Assembly: GCA_963714145.1 (NCBI GenBank)
Contig: OY970235.1
Span: 2,852,001 to 2,916,000, forward strand
DNA length: 64,000 nucleotides
DNA from: JBBWZH01 sp035544115
Lineage (GTDB): Bacteria > Actinomycetota > Actinomycetes > Mycobacteriales > CADCTP01
Direction: 5' to 3'
In this document: positions 51,385 to 62,309 of the stretch, piece by piece
How the letters are laid out: the number at the start of each line of letters is the position of its first letter
Numbering within the stretch: position 1 is the first letter of the stretch
Program-made: the position numbers and the translations under genes
Notes under the pieces: generated by a model
Told to the model about the DNA's origin: nothing
Database searches by the model: none
Seen by the model: the letters and a program-made list of their open reading frames with translations, nothing else

Positions 51385-54300
51385 TCATCGCAGCACGTAC
51401 GCCCGGATGATCGTCTGCTCGACGGTGTCACCGGCCGGGTCTGACGCGGTCGCCCGCAGTGAGACGAAGCCGCCGCGCGCCGGCTGGTGGATCATCGCGG
51501 TCCGCCGGTCACCCGAGCCGAGCACCGACACCGACTGCCAGCTCGCCCCGTCGTCGAACGAGGCCTGCACGCTGATCGAGGCCAGCGGGCCGAAGCCGCC
51601 GCCGGTCTGCCGCTGCAGGTACACCGGCACCGGCAGCACCCGCTGCCCGGCCGGCGGCCGGCCCAGCTGGTCCACCGGCGGGGCGAATCGGAGCACGGCC
51701 ACCGGCAACGGCGCCCCGTCCTCGTCGCTGGCGTGGCCGGACCGGAACGTCCAGGCGGCGCTGAGCCGGGTGGACAGCGGGCTCACCGTGCGGGTCGCCT
51801 CGGTCTCCAGCCGGTAGGTCGCCGGCTCGGCCGGCACGGTGGCGTAGATGCCGCCCTCGTACGGCTCCTGCTGGATCAGCTGACCGTCGCGGAACAGCCG
51901 GGTGCTGCCGCTGGCCGTGGACGAGTAGCCGAAGTGGTCCGGCGCCGCGTCGGAGAACAGCGCCAGGTCGGCCACCAGCGCGTCCCCGTCCCGGCCGACG
52001 AACGGCCAGCCGCCGGCCGGGAAGGCCGGCCCGAACACCGGCAGGTTCCAGCGCTGCGGGGCGGCCCGGCCGGCGACGGGGAACACCCCGTCGGCACCGA
52101 ACTGCACGGTCGCCGGGTTGCCGCTGGCATCCAGCTCGGCCAGGGACTGGTACCAGGACAGGCCCGGGCTGTAGTACTCGGTCAGCGTCGCCGGCAGGGT
52201 CACCGGTAGATAGCCTTCCTTGTAGCCGAGCCGGCTGTCGGACGCCGCCGCCAGCGTGGCGGTGGTCACCGCCAGCCCGCGGTCCGGCGCGCGGCGGACG
52301 AGGTCGGCCGGCACCCTGCGGTCCGCCGACCAGGCCACGTGGTAGAGGTACGGGCTGCCGGCGAAGTCACTGTTGCGGCCCGGCCGGGCCTGCAGCGCGG
52401 CGACCTGGAAGGTGAACCTGCCGGCCGGCGCCGCGGTGGTCGACGGCGCGGCGTAGACGCCGACGAAGTCGTGGGTGTACAGGCTGTACCCGACGGCACC
52501 CCAGTTGGCCACCCGCTCCGCGTCGATCTCGGCCACCAGCGGCCGGGCCTCGGACCGGTCGACGGTGACGCCGACCGGCCGGCCACGCCGGGCGTCCAGC
52601 GCCATCGTGCCGGCCCGGCTGACCTGGATCGTCGGCTCGGTGATGTCGGTCAGGTCCAGGCTCCACTCGTCCGGCCCGACCCGGGTGCCCACCAGCGCGG
52701 CGAGGAAGTAGCGGCCCTTCGGCAGCCGGACCGTCACGCTGCCGGACGGGTCGTACGGGCGGTAGTCGACGGGCCGGTCGAGCGACACGAACCAGAGGTC
52801 GTAGTTCGGCGTCGGCCGGCCGTGCCGGTCCAGCATCCGCACCCGCAGGTCGTAGCTCTCCACCTCTTTGGTCACCGCGACCGGGGTGCGCACCGCGGTG
52901 TCGCCGCCGGCCGCGGTGAGCACGCCGGTGTAGCGGCCGTCCCGGCCGCCGCGGGTGGTGTCGACGGTCACCCGCACCGCGGCGGTGCCGCCGGCCGGCA
53001 CGGTCAGCCGGGACCGGCCGAGCGTGAACATTCCGGCCGCGGCCGGCCGACCGTCGGGGCCGCTGGTGGCCAGGCTGAGGTCGAGGGTGACCGGCGCGGT
53101 GCCGGCGTTGTGGTAGGTCACCGGCTGGCGCAGCACCGGGTCGTCGGAGTGCGGCCAGCGGGCCACCCCCGCGTTCAGCGCCGCCGGGGTCGCGTACACC
53201 GGCTGGCTGACCGCGCGGGCCACGTCCACCCGGCCGGCGCCCTGCTGGTCGACGGTGATCCGGGCGCCGGGCTCGGCCGACCCGATCAGGGCGGCCTTGA
53301 GCTGCCCGGCGGTCCACCGCGGGTGCTGCCCGGCCAGGATCGCCGCCGCGCCGGCCACGTGCGGCGTCGCCATCGAAGTGCCGGACAGCGTCGTGTACGA
53401 GTCCCCCACCGACTGGCCGATCTGGCCGCGGGCCGCCTTCGCCGCGACGATGTCCACCCCGGGCGCGGTGATCTCCGGCTTGATCGCGGCGACGCTGCGG
53501 GCCGGGCCGCGGCTGGAGAACTCGGCCAGCCTGTCCTGCTTGGTGACCGCGCCGACGGTGAGCGCGGCGTCCGTCTCGCCCGGGCTGCCGATCGACGCGT
53601 CGCCCGGGCCGTCGTTGCCGGCCGCGACCACGAACAGCGGGCCGCCGTTCGCGGTCAGCCGGGTCAGCGCCTGCTCCAGCGGGTCGGTGCCGTCGGCCGC
53701 GAACGGGCTGCCCAGGCTCATGTTGACGACCTTCGCGTGCCGCCCGGCGGCCCACTCCATCCCGGCGATGACGCCGGACTCGCTGCCGTTGCCGGTGTCG
53801 TCCAGCACCTTGCCGACCAGCAGTTCTGGCGTCCGGGGCGACGCCGACGTACCGGCCGTGCGAGGCGGCCCCGCTGCCGGTGATGATCGAGGCGACGTGG
53901 GTGCCGTGCCCGAAGGCGTCATCGGTGCCGTCCTGGCCGCCGGTGAAGTCCTGCGCGCCGACCACCGCGTCGGCGAAGTCCGGGTGGGTCGCGTCCAGGC
54001 CGGTGTCCAGCACGGCGACGGTGCTGCCGGCGCCCTTGTGGCCGGCCCGCCAGGCGCTGGGGGCGCCGATCTGCGGCACGCTCTGGTCCAGCGTGGCCCG
54101 CACCGGGGCGTCCAGCCAGACCCTGGTCAGCGGCCCGGCGCCGGCCCGCTGACCGACGCCGACGCCGGTGCGGGAGAGGTCGGCACGGGCGGTGGACCAG
54201 AAGGCGCCCGACTTCGGTGCCCGCACCGCGGAGCCGCCGATGCTGCGCAGATCCGGCCCGACGCGGGCACCGCTGGCGGCGACCCGGGCCCGGCCGGCCG

Positions 54301-54754
54301 CTGCCACGCCGGCCGCGTACGTCACGATCAGCGGCAGGTCCCGGCGGGACCGGTCGTCGTACCTGAACCGGACCAGTTTGGTCACGTCGAACAGCCGCCG
54401 GTCCAGCCGCCCGGCGTCGACCAGCCGCAGCGCGTCCGCCGGCAGCACGTACGAGTCGCCGTGGTCGGCGTACCGGACGAACCCGATCCGCTCCCGACCG
54501 GCGGCCGGCCGGATCAGCACGCTGTCCGCACCGGTGCCACCCGGCCGCAGCGCGACCCGGTCACCGGTCAGCAGCGTCACCCAGCGCAGCCCGCCCGACG
54601 CGTTGCCGGCCGCCGCGCCGGCCGTGTTGCCGGCCGCGCCAGCCACCGGCGACCCGCCGAAGCTGCACCCGAACAGCGCGATCGGCACCGCGAGCACGGC
54701 AGCCAGCGTGGCTGCGAGACGGCCGGTCCCCCGGCGTCGACTGAGTCCTGACAT
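51385..54754 (-). pseudogene. Second large secreted subtilase (S8), interrupted by a +1 frameshift
   Basis: A paralogue of 43236-46577, spanning 3370 nt (a multiple of three plus one). The 5' frame encodes a signal peptide (LAATLAAVLAVPIALFGCSF, with a weak lipobox), the propeptide, Asp (VAVLDTGLDATHPDF) and His (AFGHGTHVASII). It breaks after GVAPDA around 53820-53832, where one extra base moves ELLVGKVLDD into another frame. That frame then carries Ser (LSGTSMATPHVAGAA) and the full C-terminal region to VEQTIIRAYVLR. ATG 54754 has GGGGAG 5 nt upstream. As read, the product stops in a wrong frame before the Ser, so it would be inactive. An assembly error is possible. Confidence 0.87.
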
Positions 54755-55205
54755 GCGGTCTCCCCACCCCCGGGGCGAAGCCCGTCTCCACCCCGTACCG
54801 CAGCAGAGCCCAGCCGGACGGCCCGCGTAGGCCCGGGCCGGTTGTCGGCCCGCTCGGGCACGCCCGCCTTCACCCCGGGCCGGACCCGCCGACCCGCTTT
54901 CAGTGCGTCCGGTCGCGGTGTCGGCCCACTCGGGCACCCCGATCGGGCAGCGCCGGACGCCCTACCGGCCGACCGCTACCTGGCCGCCCGGCGGAGCCGA
55001 TCGGCCCCGTCCGGCCCCGGTTGGACGCAGGCGTGCCGTCCGACCGAAATCGCAACGGTGTGGCAACCGGGGCGGTACAAGTGCCCAGAACGTGTCAACG
55101 CTGTACCGGGCGGCGTGAGTGCCTACTTTGGACATGCGCCGCTGTGGACCTGCGCCCGCCGGCCCGGAACTCCGGCCTGGCCCGCCGGCCTGGCCCGGGC
55201 GCCGG
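54755..55205. other. 450-bp gene-free region upstream of the frameshifted subtilase
   Basis: No gene is supported. An 18-bp direct repeat (GTCGGCCCRCTCGGGCAC) occurs at 54844-54861 and 54920-54937, 76 bp apart, and could be a regulator site. On the minus strand a consensus TTGACA lies at 55098-55093, but no matching -10 at ideal spacing is seen. This region also marks the edge of the block that separates trpE from trpC. Confidence 0.45.
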
Positions 55206-55876
55206 TCAGCCGGCGGTGGGGTCGTCGCCGCGGTCCAGGGCGTCCCAGACGGCGGCCGGCGCCGCGGCCTGCGCGGTCGCCGCCGGGGCGGGCGGGCCGG
55301 TGGGGGCGTCGTACCGGGCCGACATGCCGGGCCAGCGGCGGCTGCGCAGCAGGGCGCCGGCGCCGGCCAGCAGCAGGGCCAGGCCGGCGAGGACGGCCAG
55401 CACCGGCCAGACCGGCGTGGTGGATACGGTGACCGCGGTGCCCGGCGGGATGCCGCTGGTCTTCCCGGCGTCGGTGAGCAGGGACCAGGCGGCCGCCTGG
55501 TCCGGCCCGGTGACCCGGCCGGCCGCGCGGACCGCGAGCAGCAGGCCGCTGGCGGCGAGGAGCCCGCCGACGACCAGCCGGCCCCGACCCCGGGTGGCGA
55601 GCAGCGCGACCAGACCGGCCAGGCCGACCACGCCCAGCGCCGGCACGAGCGGCTCCACCGCACGCCCGGACAGCGCCACCGCCACGTCCGGCAGCGGCGG
55701 CCGCCGGGGCGCGTCGACCCGCAGCCACACCCGCCCGCCGGCCAGCAACGCCAGCCCCGCCCCGGCCAGCCCCAGCAGCAGGACCGCGGTCAGCTCCCGC
55801 CGCCCCGCCCGGGCCGCCCGGGCCGGCCCGGTGACCTCGGCCGGACTGCGCGGCGCCGGGACCGCCGCAGGGCCGG

Positions 55877-55880
<4 letters not shown>
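55206..55880 (-). CDS. Trp biosynthesis-associated membrane protein (TIGR02234 type)
   Basis: A 224-aa membrane protein with about four helices: ELTAVLLLGLAGAGLALLAGG, a second around VPALGVVGLAGLVALLAT, a third RLVVGGLLAASGLLLAVRAA and a fourth VWPVLAVLAGLALLLAGAGALL. The family is found next to trpE/trpC in actinobacteria, and its biochemical role is not established. GTG 55880 overlaps the trpE stop (GTGA). Its usual downstream neighbour trpC is 14.5 kb away here. Confidence 0.88.
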
Positions 55881-57393
<1,513 letters not shown>

Positions 57394-57397
<4 letters not shown>

Positions 57398-57777
57398 CGG
57401 GCCACCTCGGCAGCCTGCACGGACGGGAGGAGGTCGGCGTCGAAGCAGGTCCGGTCGCCGGTGTGGCAGGCCGCGCCGACCTGGTCGACCTTGACCAGCA
57501 GAGTGTCGCCGTCGCAGTCCAGCGCGACCGACCGCACCCACTGCTGATGGCCGGAGGTCTCCCCCTTCACCCAGTACTCCTGCCGGCTGCGCGACCAGTA
57601 GGTGCACCGGCCGGTGGTCAGCGTCCGGTGCAGCGCCTCGTCGTCCATCCAGCCGACCATCAGCACCTCGCCGGTGTCCCACTGCTGCGCGACGGCGGGG
57701 ATCAGGCCGTGCTCGTCCCGCTTGAGGCGGTCGGCGATCGTCGGGTCCAGTTGGGATGGGCGGGCTGGTCGGGGCAT
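57394..57777 (-). CDS. hisI: Phosphoribosyl-AMP cyclohydrolase
   Basis: A 127-aa enzyme of histidine biosynthesis that opens the adenine ring of phosphoribosyl-AMP. It shows GEVLMVGWMDDEAL, GRCTYWSRSRQEYWVKGETSG and the metal-binding DCDGDTLLVKVDQ followed by ACHTG and RTCF. Only the cyclohydrolase domain is present; no HisE-like pyrophosphatase is fused. ATG 57777. It is the first gene of this transcript and is divergent from the SDR gene, with about 130 bp between starts. Confidence 0.96.
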
Positions 57778-57912
57778 GCGGCCCATTCTGCCGGGTGCCC
57801 TCCCGAGCCCGGGCGGAGACCACTGGCCGGGCCGGACGAAGCCCCTGGGCCGACCGGACCGCGACCACGGGCCGTGCCGGTGCCGGCCGGCCCGGCGCGC
57901 AGAATGCAACCC

Positions 57913-58845
57913 ATGCCATGGACTACAGCCGATATCCCGGACCAGGCCGGGCGCACCGCCATCGTCACCGGAGCGAACTCGGGGCTTGGCTACCACACCG
58001 CGCTGGAGCTGGCCCGGCGCGGCGCCCACGTGGTGCTCGCCTGCCGGGACACCGAGCGCGGCGGCGCGGCGCTGCGCCGGCTCGCCGACGCGGTGCCGGA
58101 CGCGTCGGTCGAGCTCGGCCTGCTCGACCTGGCCGACCTCGCCTCGATCCGGCGGTTCGCCGAGACGCACGCCACCCCGGGGCCGGACCTGCTGATCAAC
58201 AACGCCGGCGTGATGGGCACCCCGCTGCGCCGCACCGCGGACGGCTTCGAGCTCCAGTTCGGCACCAACCACCTCGGCCACTTCGCGCTCACCGGGCTAC
58301 TGCTGCCCGGCCTGCTCACCCGCCCCGGCGGCCGGGTGGTGACCGTCAGCAGCGGGCTGCACAAGATCGGCCGGATCGACTTCGACAACCTCAACGCCGA
58401 GCGGCGGTACCGCCGCTGGGCCGCGTACGGCCAGGCCAAGCTGGCCAACCTGCTGTTCACCCTGGAACTGCAGCGCCGGTTCGAGGCGGCCGGCGCCGAC
58501 CTGCTGGCCACCGCCGCGCACCCCGGCCTCGCCGCCACCAACCTGCAGACCAGCGGACCGCTACAGGGCCGCCGGCTGCGCCTCGACCCGCTGGTGCAGC
58601 TCGGCAACCGGATCTTCGCCCAGTCGGACGCGGCCGGCGCGCTACCCACGCTGTTCGCCGCGACCGAGCCGTCGGTCCGCGGCGGCGACTACATCGGCCC
58701 GGACGGCCCGCTCGAGCAGCGCGGCCACCCCAAGCGGGTCGCCCGCTCCCGCCGCGCCCGCGACACCGACACCGCCCGCCGGCTCTGGACCGTCTCGGCA
58801 GAACTGACCGGTGTCCGCTACGACGCCCTGATCACCACGCCCTGA
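57913..58845 (+). CDS. Short-chain dehydrogenase/reductase
   Basis: A 310-aa NAD(P)-dependent oxidoreductase. The Rossmann motif is TGANSGLGYHTALELARRG, followed by NNAGVM, the catalytic Ser in VSSGLHK and the YxxxK motif in YGQAKLANLLFTLEL. The size and the N-H-L-G-HFALTGLLLP segment resemble the retinol dehydrogenase/WW-domain oxidoreductase-like group. The substrate is unknown. Two candidate starts exist, ATG 57904 and ATG 57913; neither has a clear binding site, so the choice is arbitrary. Confidence 0.93.
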   Translation: MPWTTADIPDQAGRTAIVTGANSGLGYHTALELARRGAHVVLACRDTERGGAALRRLADAVPDASVELGLLDLADLASIRRFAETHATPGPDLLINNAGVMGTPLRRTADGFELQFGTNHLGHFALTGLLLPGLLTRPGGRVVTVSSGLHKIGRIDFDNLNAERRYRRWAAYGQAKLANLLFTLELQRRFEAAGADLLATAAHPGLAATNLQTSGPLQGRRLRLDPLVQLGNRIFAQSDAAGALPTLFAATEPSVRGGDYIGPDGPLEQRGHPKRVARSRRARDTDTARRLWTVSAELTGVRYDALITTP

Positions 58846-59037
58846 CCGCCCCGGGCCGGCCCGTCCCTGGTGTCCCTGGTAACACCGTCGAGCCGCCGGA
58901 CGCCCTCCTTGAGCGGGGACACCGACGTGAGGGGGGTGTCCCGGCTCTCCTGGCGGGAACCCCTGACCCGGCCCGCCGATTCGACGGGCCGGGCCGGGGC
59001 TCAACCGACGGTCCGCCCCGATCGTCGCGGCGACCGG

Positions 59038-59457
59038 CTACCGTCCCGGCTCGGCAAGCCACAGTGTCGGCTGCCCGGTGACCTCACCGACCTGATCAAA
59101 GTCCCGGTCGTAGTGCAACAGGACGAGGGCGTGCAGCTCGGCGGCGGCCGCGACCAGCAAATCGACGGCCCCGGCGGAGCGGTGCGTGCCACGGGCGGTC
59201 AATCCCGACTGGATCTCCGCGCTTCGCTCAAAGACCCGGTCCGGCATGGGTACCCAGACGAAAGCCGCATGGAGCAGTTCGACAAGCTCGTCCCGGTCAG
59301 ACTTGGACCGAGCGGTGTACAGGATCTCCAGTTCGACAATGGGGCAGACGGCGACCAGCCCTGCGGTGATCTGCTGTTCCCACCGAGCCCGCTGCGATTC
59401 GTCGCGGAGAAGCCGGACCAGAGCACTGGTGTCGACGAGATACCGCGCAAGGGTCAT
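59038..59457 (-). CDS. vapC: VapC-type PIN-domain toxin
   Basis: A 139-aa PIN ribonuclease toxin. The acidic residues are Asp9 (YLVDTSALVRLL), Glu42 (CPIVELEILYTARS) and Asp99 (SAGAVDLLVAAAAE); HYDRDFDQV near the end holds a further conserved Asp pair. ATG 59457 overlaps the antitoxin stop (ATGA). It is only distantly similar to the toxin at 29066, so it is a separate module rather than a recent copy. Confidence 0.94.
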   Translation of the reverse strand: MTLARYLVDTSALVRLLRDESQRARWEQQITAGLVAVCPIVELEILYTARSKSDRDELVELLHAAFVWVPMPDRVFERSAEIQSGLTARGTHRSAGAVDLLVAAAAELHALVLLHYDRDFDQVGEVTGQPTLWLAEPGR

Positions 59458-59663
59458 GCGCGGTACGAGGTCTTATCCAGAAGCTCGTCGAAGGCACCCG
59501 ACTCGCCTAGCTCGGCAAGGCGGCTCAGTGCCTTGCCGCGTCGTAGCCGCTCGGCGATCTCCCGCAGGGCGGTGTTGACGGTGTCCTTCTTGGTCTTGGT
59601 GCCGAGTAGATCAGCGGCTTCGGCCAACGCGGCATCGTCGACGTCAACGAGGATCTTGGTCAC
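59454..59663 (-). CDS. vapB: VapB-type antitoxin
   Basis: A 69-aa antitoxin. The N-terminus MTKILVDVDDAALAEAADLLGTKTKKDTVNTAL fits a ribbon-helix-helix VapB of the DUF2191 type (quoted pieces: ILVDVDDAAL, TKTKKDTVNTALREI). The C-terminal tail (ELGESGAFDELLDKTSYRA) should bind the toxin. GTG 59663 has AGGAG 8 nt upstream. Overlap with vapC implies coupled translation. Confidence 0.92.
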   Translation of the reverse strand: MTKILVDVDDAALAEAADLLGTKTKKDTVNTALREIAERLRRGKALSRLAELGESGAFDELLDKTSYRA

Positions 59664-59676
59664 GGCGGCCGCTCCT

Positions 59677-59702
59677 ATATCTAGTGGAGGACACCAGTAT
59701 AT
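59677..59702 (-). promoter_or_regulatory. Promoter/operator of vapBC-2
   Basis: An imperfect palindrome, with arms ATATCTAGTG (59677-59686) and CACCAGTATAT (59692-59702) on the plus strand, lies just upstream of vapB. On the minus strand it contains TATACT (59701-59696), a good -10 hexamer. It is one of the few AT-rich patches in the window. Autorepression by VapB-VapC at this site is inference. Confidence 0.5.
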
Positions 59703-59744
59703 CCACGCCGCGGCCTGCGGGAGCAGCCGGCGGCGCGACTGCGA

Positions 59745-61394
59745 TCAGGACTGGAGGGCGCGGCTGGGCACGGCCCGTGGCGGCGTCGCCGGTGGCGGGG
59801 TGGTGACGATGGGCGCGGCGGGGAGGTAGATGGTGACGACGGTGCCGGCGGCGGGCGACGACTCGAAGGTGACCCGGCCGCCGTGCTGGGTGAGCAGCGC
59901 CTGGACGATCGACATGCCCAGGCCGCTGCCACCGCGGCTGCGGATGCGGCCGCTGTCCGCGCGCCAGAACCGGTCGAACACCTGCGCCACCTGTTCCGGC
60001 GACAGCCCCGGGCCGGCGTCCCGGACCGCCACGACCACCTGCCCGCCCGGTACCTGGGCGCCAGCGGCCTGCGCACCAGCCACCTGCGCACCCGGCGCCC
60101 GGGCCTTCGCCACCTGCGCGCCCGGCACCTCCGCGCCCGGCACCTGCGCGCCCGGCACCCGGGCGGTCGGCGCCTGGGCGGTCGGTGTCGACACGGTGAC
60201 GGTGATCGGGCCGGCCGGGGTGTGGATGGCCGCGTTGGTCAGCACGTTGCGGACCACCTGCAGCAGCTGGTCGTGATCACCGAGCACGGTGGCCGGGGTG
60301 CCCGGGTCGACCATGGTGATGGTCCGGTCCGGGTGCGCGGCGTGCACGCCGGCGACCGCGTCGGCCACCACGTCGGTCACCGCGACCGGCTCCCATTCCG
60401 GGATCGCGCCGCGGTCGTGCCGGGCCAGCGTGAGCAGATCGTCCACCAGCCTGGACATCCGGGTGCCCTCGGCCTCGATCCGGCGCAGCGCGTCCCGGGC
60501 GTCCGGGTCGGTGCCCTCCTTGCCGCGCAGCCGGATCAGCTCTGCGTAGCCGCGCAGCGAGGTCAGCGGCGTGCGCAGCTCATGCGAGGCGTCGGCCAGG
60601 AACCGGCGCATCCGCTGCTCGCTCTCGTACCGGGCGCCGTACTCGGTCTCCACCGCGTCCAGCATCGTGTTCACCGCCTCGGCCAGCTGGCCGACCTCGG
60701 TATCCGGGTCGATCACCTCGACCCGCTTGTCCAGCCCGGACCCGTCTGGCGACAGCTCGGCCGCCACCTCCTGCGCGGTCCGGGTCACCCGGTCCAGCGG
60801 CCGCAGCCCGAGCCGGACGCCGATCGTGCCCAGCACCACCACCGCGATCACCGCGATACCACCCGCGATCACCTCGAGCGCGAGCAGCTTGGCCAGCGTG
60901 CTGTCCATGTCCCGGGTGGGCAGTCCGACCGCGAGCCTGGCGTTGTGCAGGTCATAGTCGGTGGCCGTATTGGTGTTCGGATCGACCACCGTTATCGTGC
61001 CGTCGCGGAGCTCGACGGTGGTCGCCCGGACCGTCTCCCCGCTGGCCGTCTCGACGGTCTGCGGGTCGGCCGCCGCCGCGAGGCGGCTGGCCTGCGCGGA
61101 GGTGATGTCCAGCCCGGCTGCCTGCCCGCCGACGCCGGCCGGGATCACCGTACCGTTGCCCAGTACCACCGCCAGCTCGACCCGGGTGACCTGCGGAGCG
61201 CTCCGCGGGCCGCCGGCCCGCGGGAACAGTAGCCCCGGCGCCCGCTGGCTGAGATCTCGCACGTTGTCGTCGAGCTGGCTGGTCAGGGAGCCGCGCATGG
61301 CCGAGTACGTGGTGATCCCGGTGGCGAGAACGCCGAAGGCAACGAGCGCCACCGCTAGCGCGATCAGCCGGCTGCGGAGCGAGCGGAGCTTCAT
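59745..61394 (-). CDS. Sensor histidine kinase with a repeat insertion in the ATPase domain
   Basis: A 549-aa kinase. Helix one is LIALAVALVAFGVLATGITT; a sensor domain, a second helix (VIAGGIAVIAVVVLGTIGV) and HAMP follow. HisKA shows FLADASHELRTPLTSLRG. HATPase shows QVVRNVLTNAAIHTPAG, VRDAGPGLSPEQ and GSGLGMSIVQALL. Between the N box and the G1 box, residues about 401-449 are tandem five-residue repeats (VPGAQ, VAGAQ, APGAQ). These lengthen a loop that is short in relatives. It resembles the TcrY/MprB group. ATG 61394 overlaps the regulator stop (ATGA). Confidence 0.92.
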   Translation of the reverse strand: MKLRSLRSRLIALAVALVAFGVLATGITTYSAMRGSLTSQLDDNVRDLSQRAPGLLFPRAGGPRSAPQVTRVELAVVLGNGTVIPAGVGGQAAGLDITSAQASRLAAAADPQTVETASGETVRATTVELRDGTITVVDPNTNTATDYDLHNARLAVGLPTRDMDSTLAKLLALEVIAGGIAVIAVVVLGTIGVRLGLRPLDRVTRTAQEVAAELSPDGSGLDKRVEVIDPDTEVGQLAEAVNTMLDAVETEYGARYESEQRMRRFLADASHELRTPLTSLRGYAELIRLRGKEGTDPDARDALRRIEAEGTRMSRLVDDLLTLARHDRGAIPEWEPVAVTDVVADAVAGVHAAHPDRTITMVDPGTPATVLGDHDQLLQVVRNVLTNAAIHTPAGPITVTVSTPTAQAPTARVPGAQVPGAEVPGAQVAKARAPGAQVAGAQAAGAQVPGGQVVVAVRDAGPGLSPEQVAQVFDRFWRADSGRIRSRGGSGLGMSIVQALLTQHGGRVTFESSPAAGTVVTIYLPAAPIVTTPPPATPPRAVPSRALQS

Positions 61395-62107
61395 CGCGGG
61401 GCGCGGATCACGTAACCCACCCCGCGGATGGTGTGGATCAGGTGCGGCTCGACCGCGTCGACCTTGCGGCGCAGGTAACCGACGTACAGCTCCACGATGT
61501 TGGACTTGCCCTGGAAGTCGTACTTCCAGACCCGTTCCAGGATCTGCGACTTGGACAGGACCACCCGCTCGTTGCGCATCAGGTACCGCAGCAGCTCGAA
61601 CTCGGTCGGGGTGAGCGTGATCTCGGCGCCGGCCCGGTGCACCTCCCGGGTGTCCTCGTCCAACTCCAGGTCACCGACCTGCAGGACCGAGGTGGAGGTG
61701 CGGACCGGCGGCGCGGTGCGGCGGAGCACGGCGTGCACCCGGGCCAGCAGTTCCTCCACGCTGAACGGCTTCACCACGTAGTCGTCGGCGCCGGCGCGCA
61801 GGCCGGAGATGCGGTGTTCGCCGGCGTCGCGGGCGGTCAGGAACACGACCGGCACGTCCGAGCCGCCGTTGCGCAACCGGCGCAGCACCTCCATGCCGTC
61901 CAGGTCGCCCAGCATGATGTCCAGGACGACCAGGTCAGGGGTGTGCTCGGCGACCGCGGCGAGCGCGCTGGCGCCGTTGTCCGCGGTGATCGCCTCGAAC
62001 CCGTCGAAGCGCAGGGCGGACGCGACCAGGTGCGCCACGTTCTCCTCGTCGTCGACCACCAGAACCCGCCGCCGAACCTGGGTCGCCGCGCTGCTCCCCC
62101 CGTTCAT
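61391..62107 (-). CDS. OmpR-family response regulator
   Basis: A 238-aa regulator. The receiver has the acidic pair in LVVDDEENV, Asp63 (VVLDIMLGDLDG), Thr in FLTARD and Lys in YVVKPFSVEEL. The winged helix shows LTPTEFELLRYLMRNERVVLS and ends HTIRGVGYVIR. It resembles the TcrX/TrcR/MprA group. It is divergent from the ABC exporter at 62310, with about 200 bp between them, so this system may control that exporter (inference). Confidence 0.95.
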   Translation of the reverse strand: MNGGSSAATQVRRRVLVVDDEENVAHLVASALRFDGFEAITADNGASALAAVAEHTPDLVVLDIMLGDLDGMEVLRRLRNGGSDVPVVFLTARDAGEHRISGLRAGADDYVVKPFSVEELLARVHAVLRRTAPPVRTSTSVLQVGDLELDEDTREVHRAGAEITLTPTEFELLRYLMRNERVVLSKSQILERVWKYDFQGKSNIVELYVGYLRRKVDAVEPHLIHTIRGVGYVIRAPR

Positions 62108-62269
62108 GTTGCCTCCCGACCGTCACCCTGCCACTGAATCACGCCGATGTGACCGGCGCCGTCGGATGGATCGTCACTGAGCGCGCTGAGCCCCCACTGT
62201 GCCTTTCCTGTGGCTCCGCTGTGAACCGGGCGAACGGTCGCCGGTTGCCGTCGACCGCCCGCCGTGTCA

Positions 62270-62307
62270 TTATTCCTCGTACGTGGAGTTCTACAGATGA
62301 GGAATAA
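62270..62307 (+). promoter_or_regulatory. Inverted repeat covering the ABC-transporter ribosome binding site
   Basis: TTATTCCTC (62270-62278) and GAGGAATAA (62299-62307) are perfect 9-bp arms 20 bp apart. The right arm contains the GAGGA binding site of the ATG at 62310. As DNA it is a possible operator; as RNA it could hide the binding site. It is AT-rich against the background. Confidence 0.5.
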
Positions 62308-62309
62308 CG

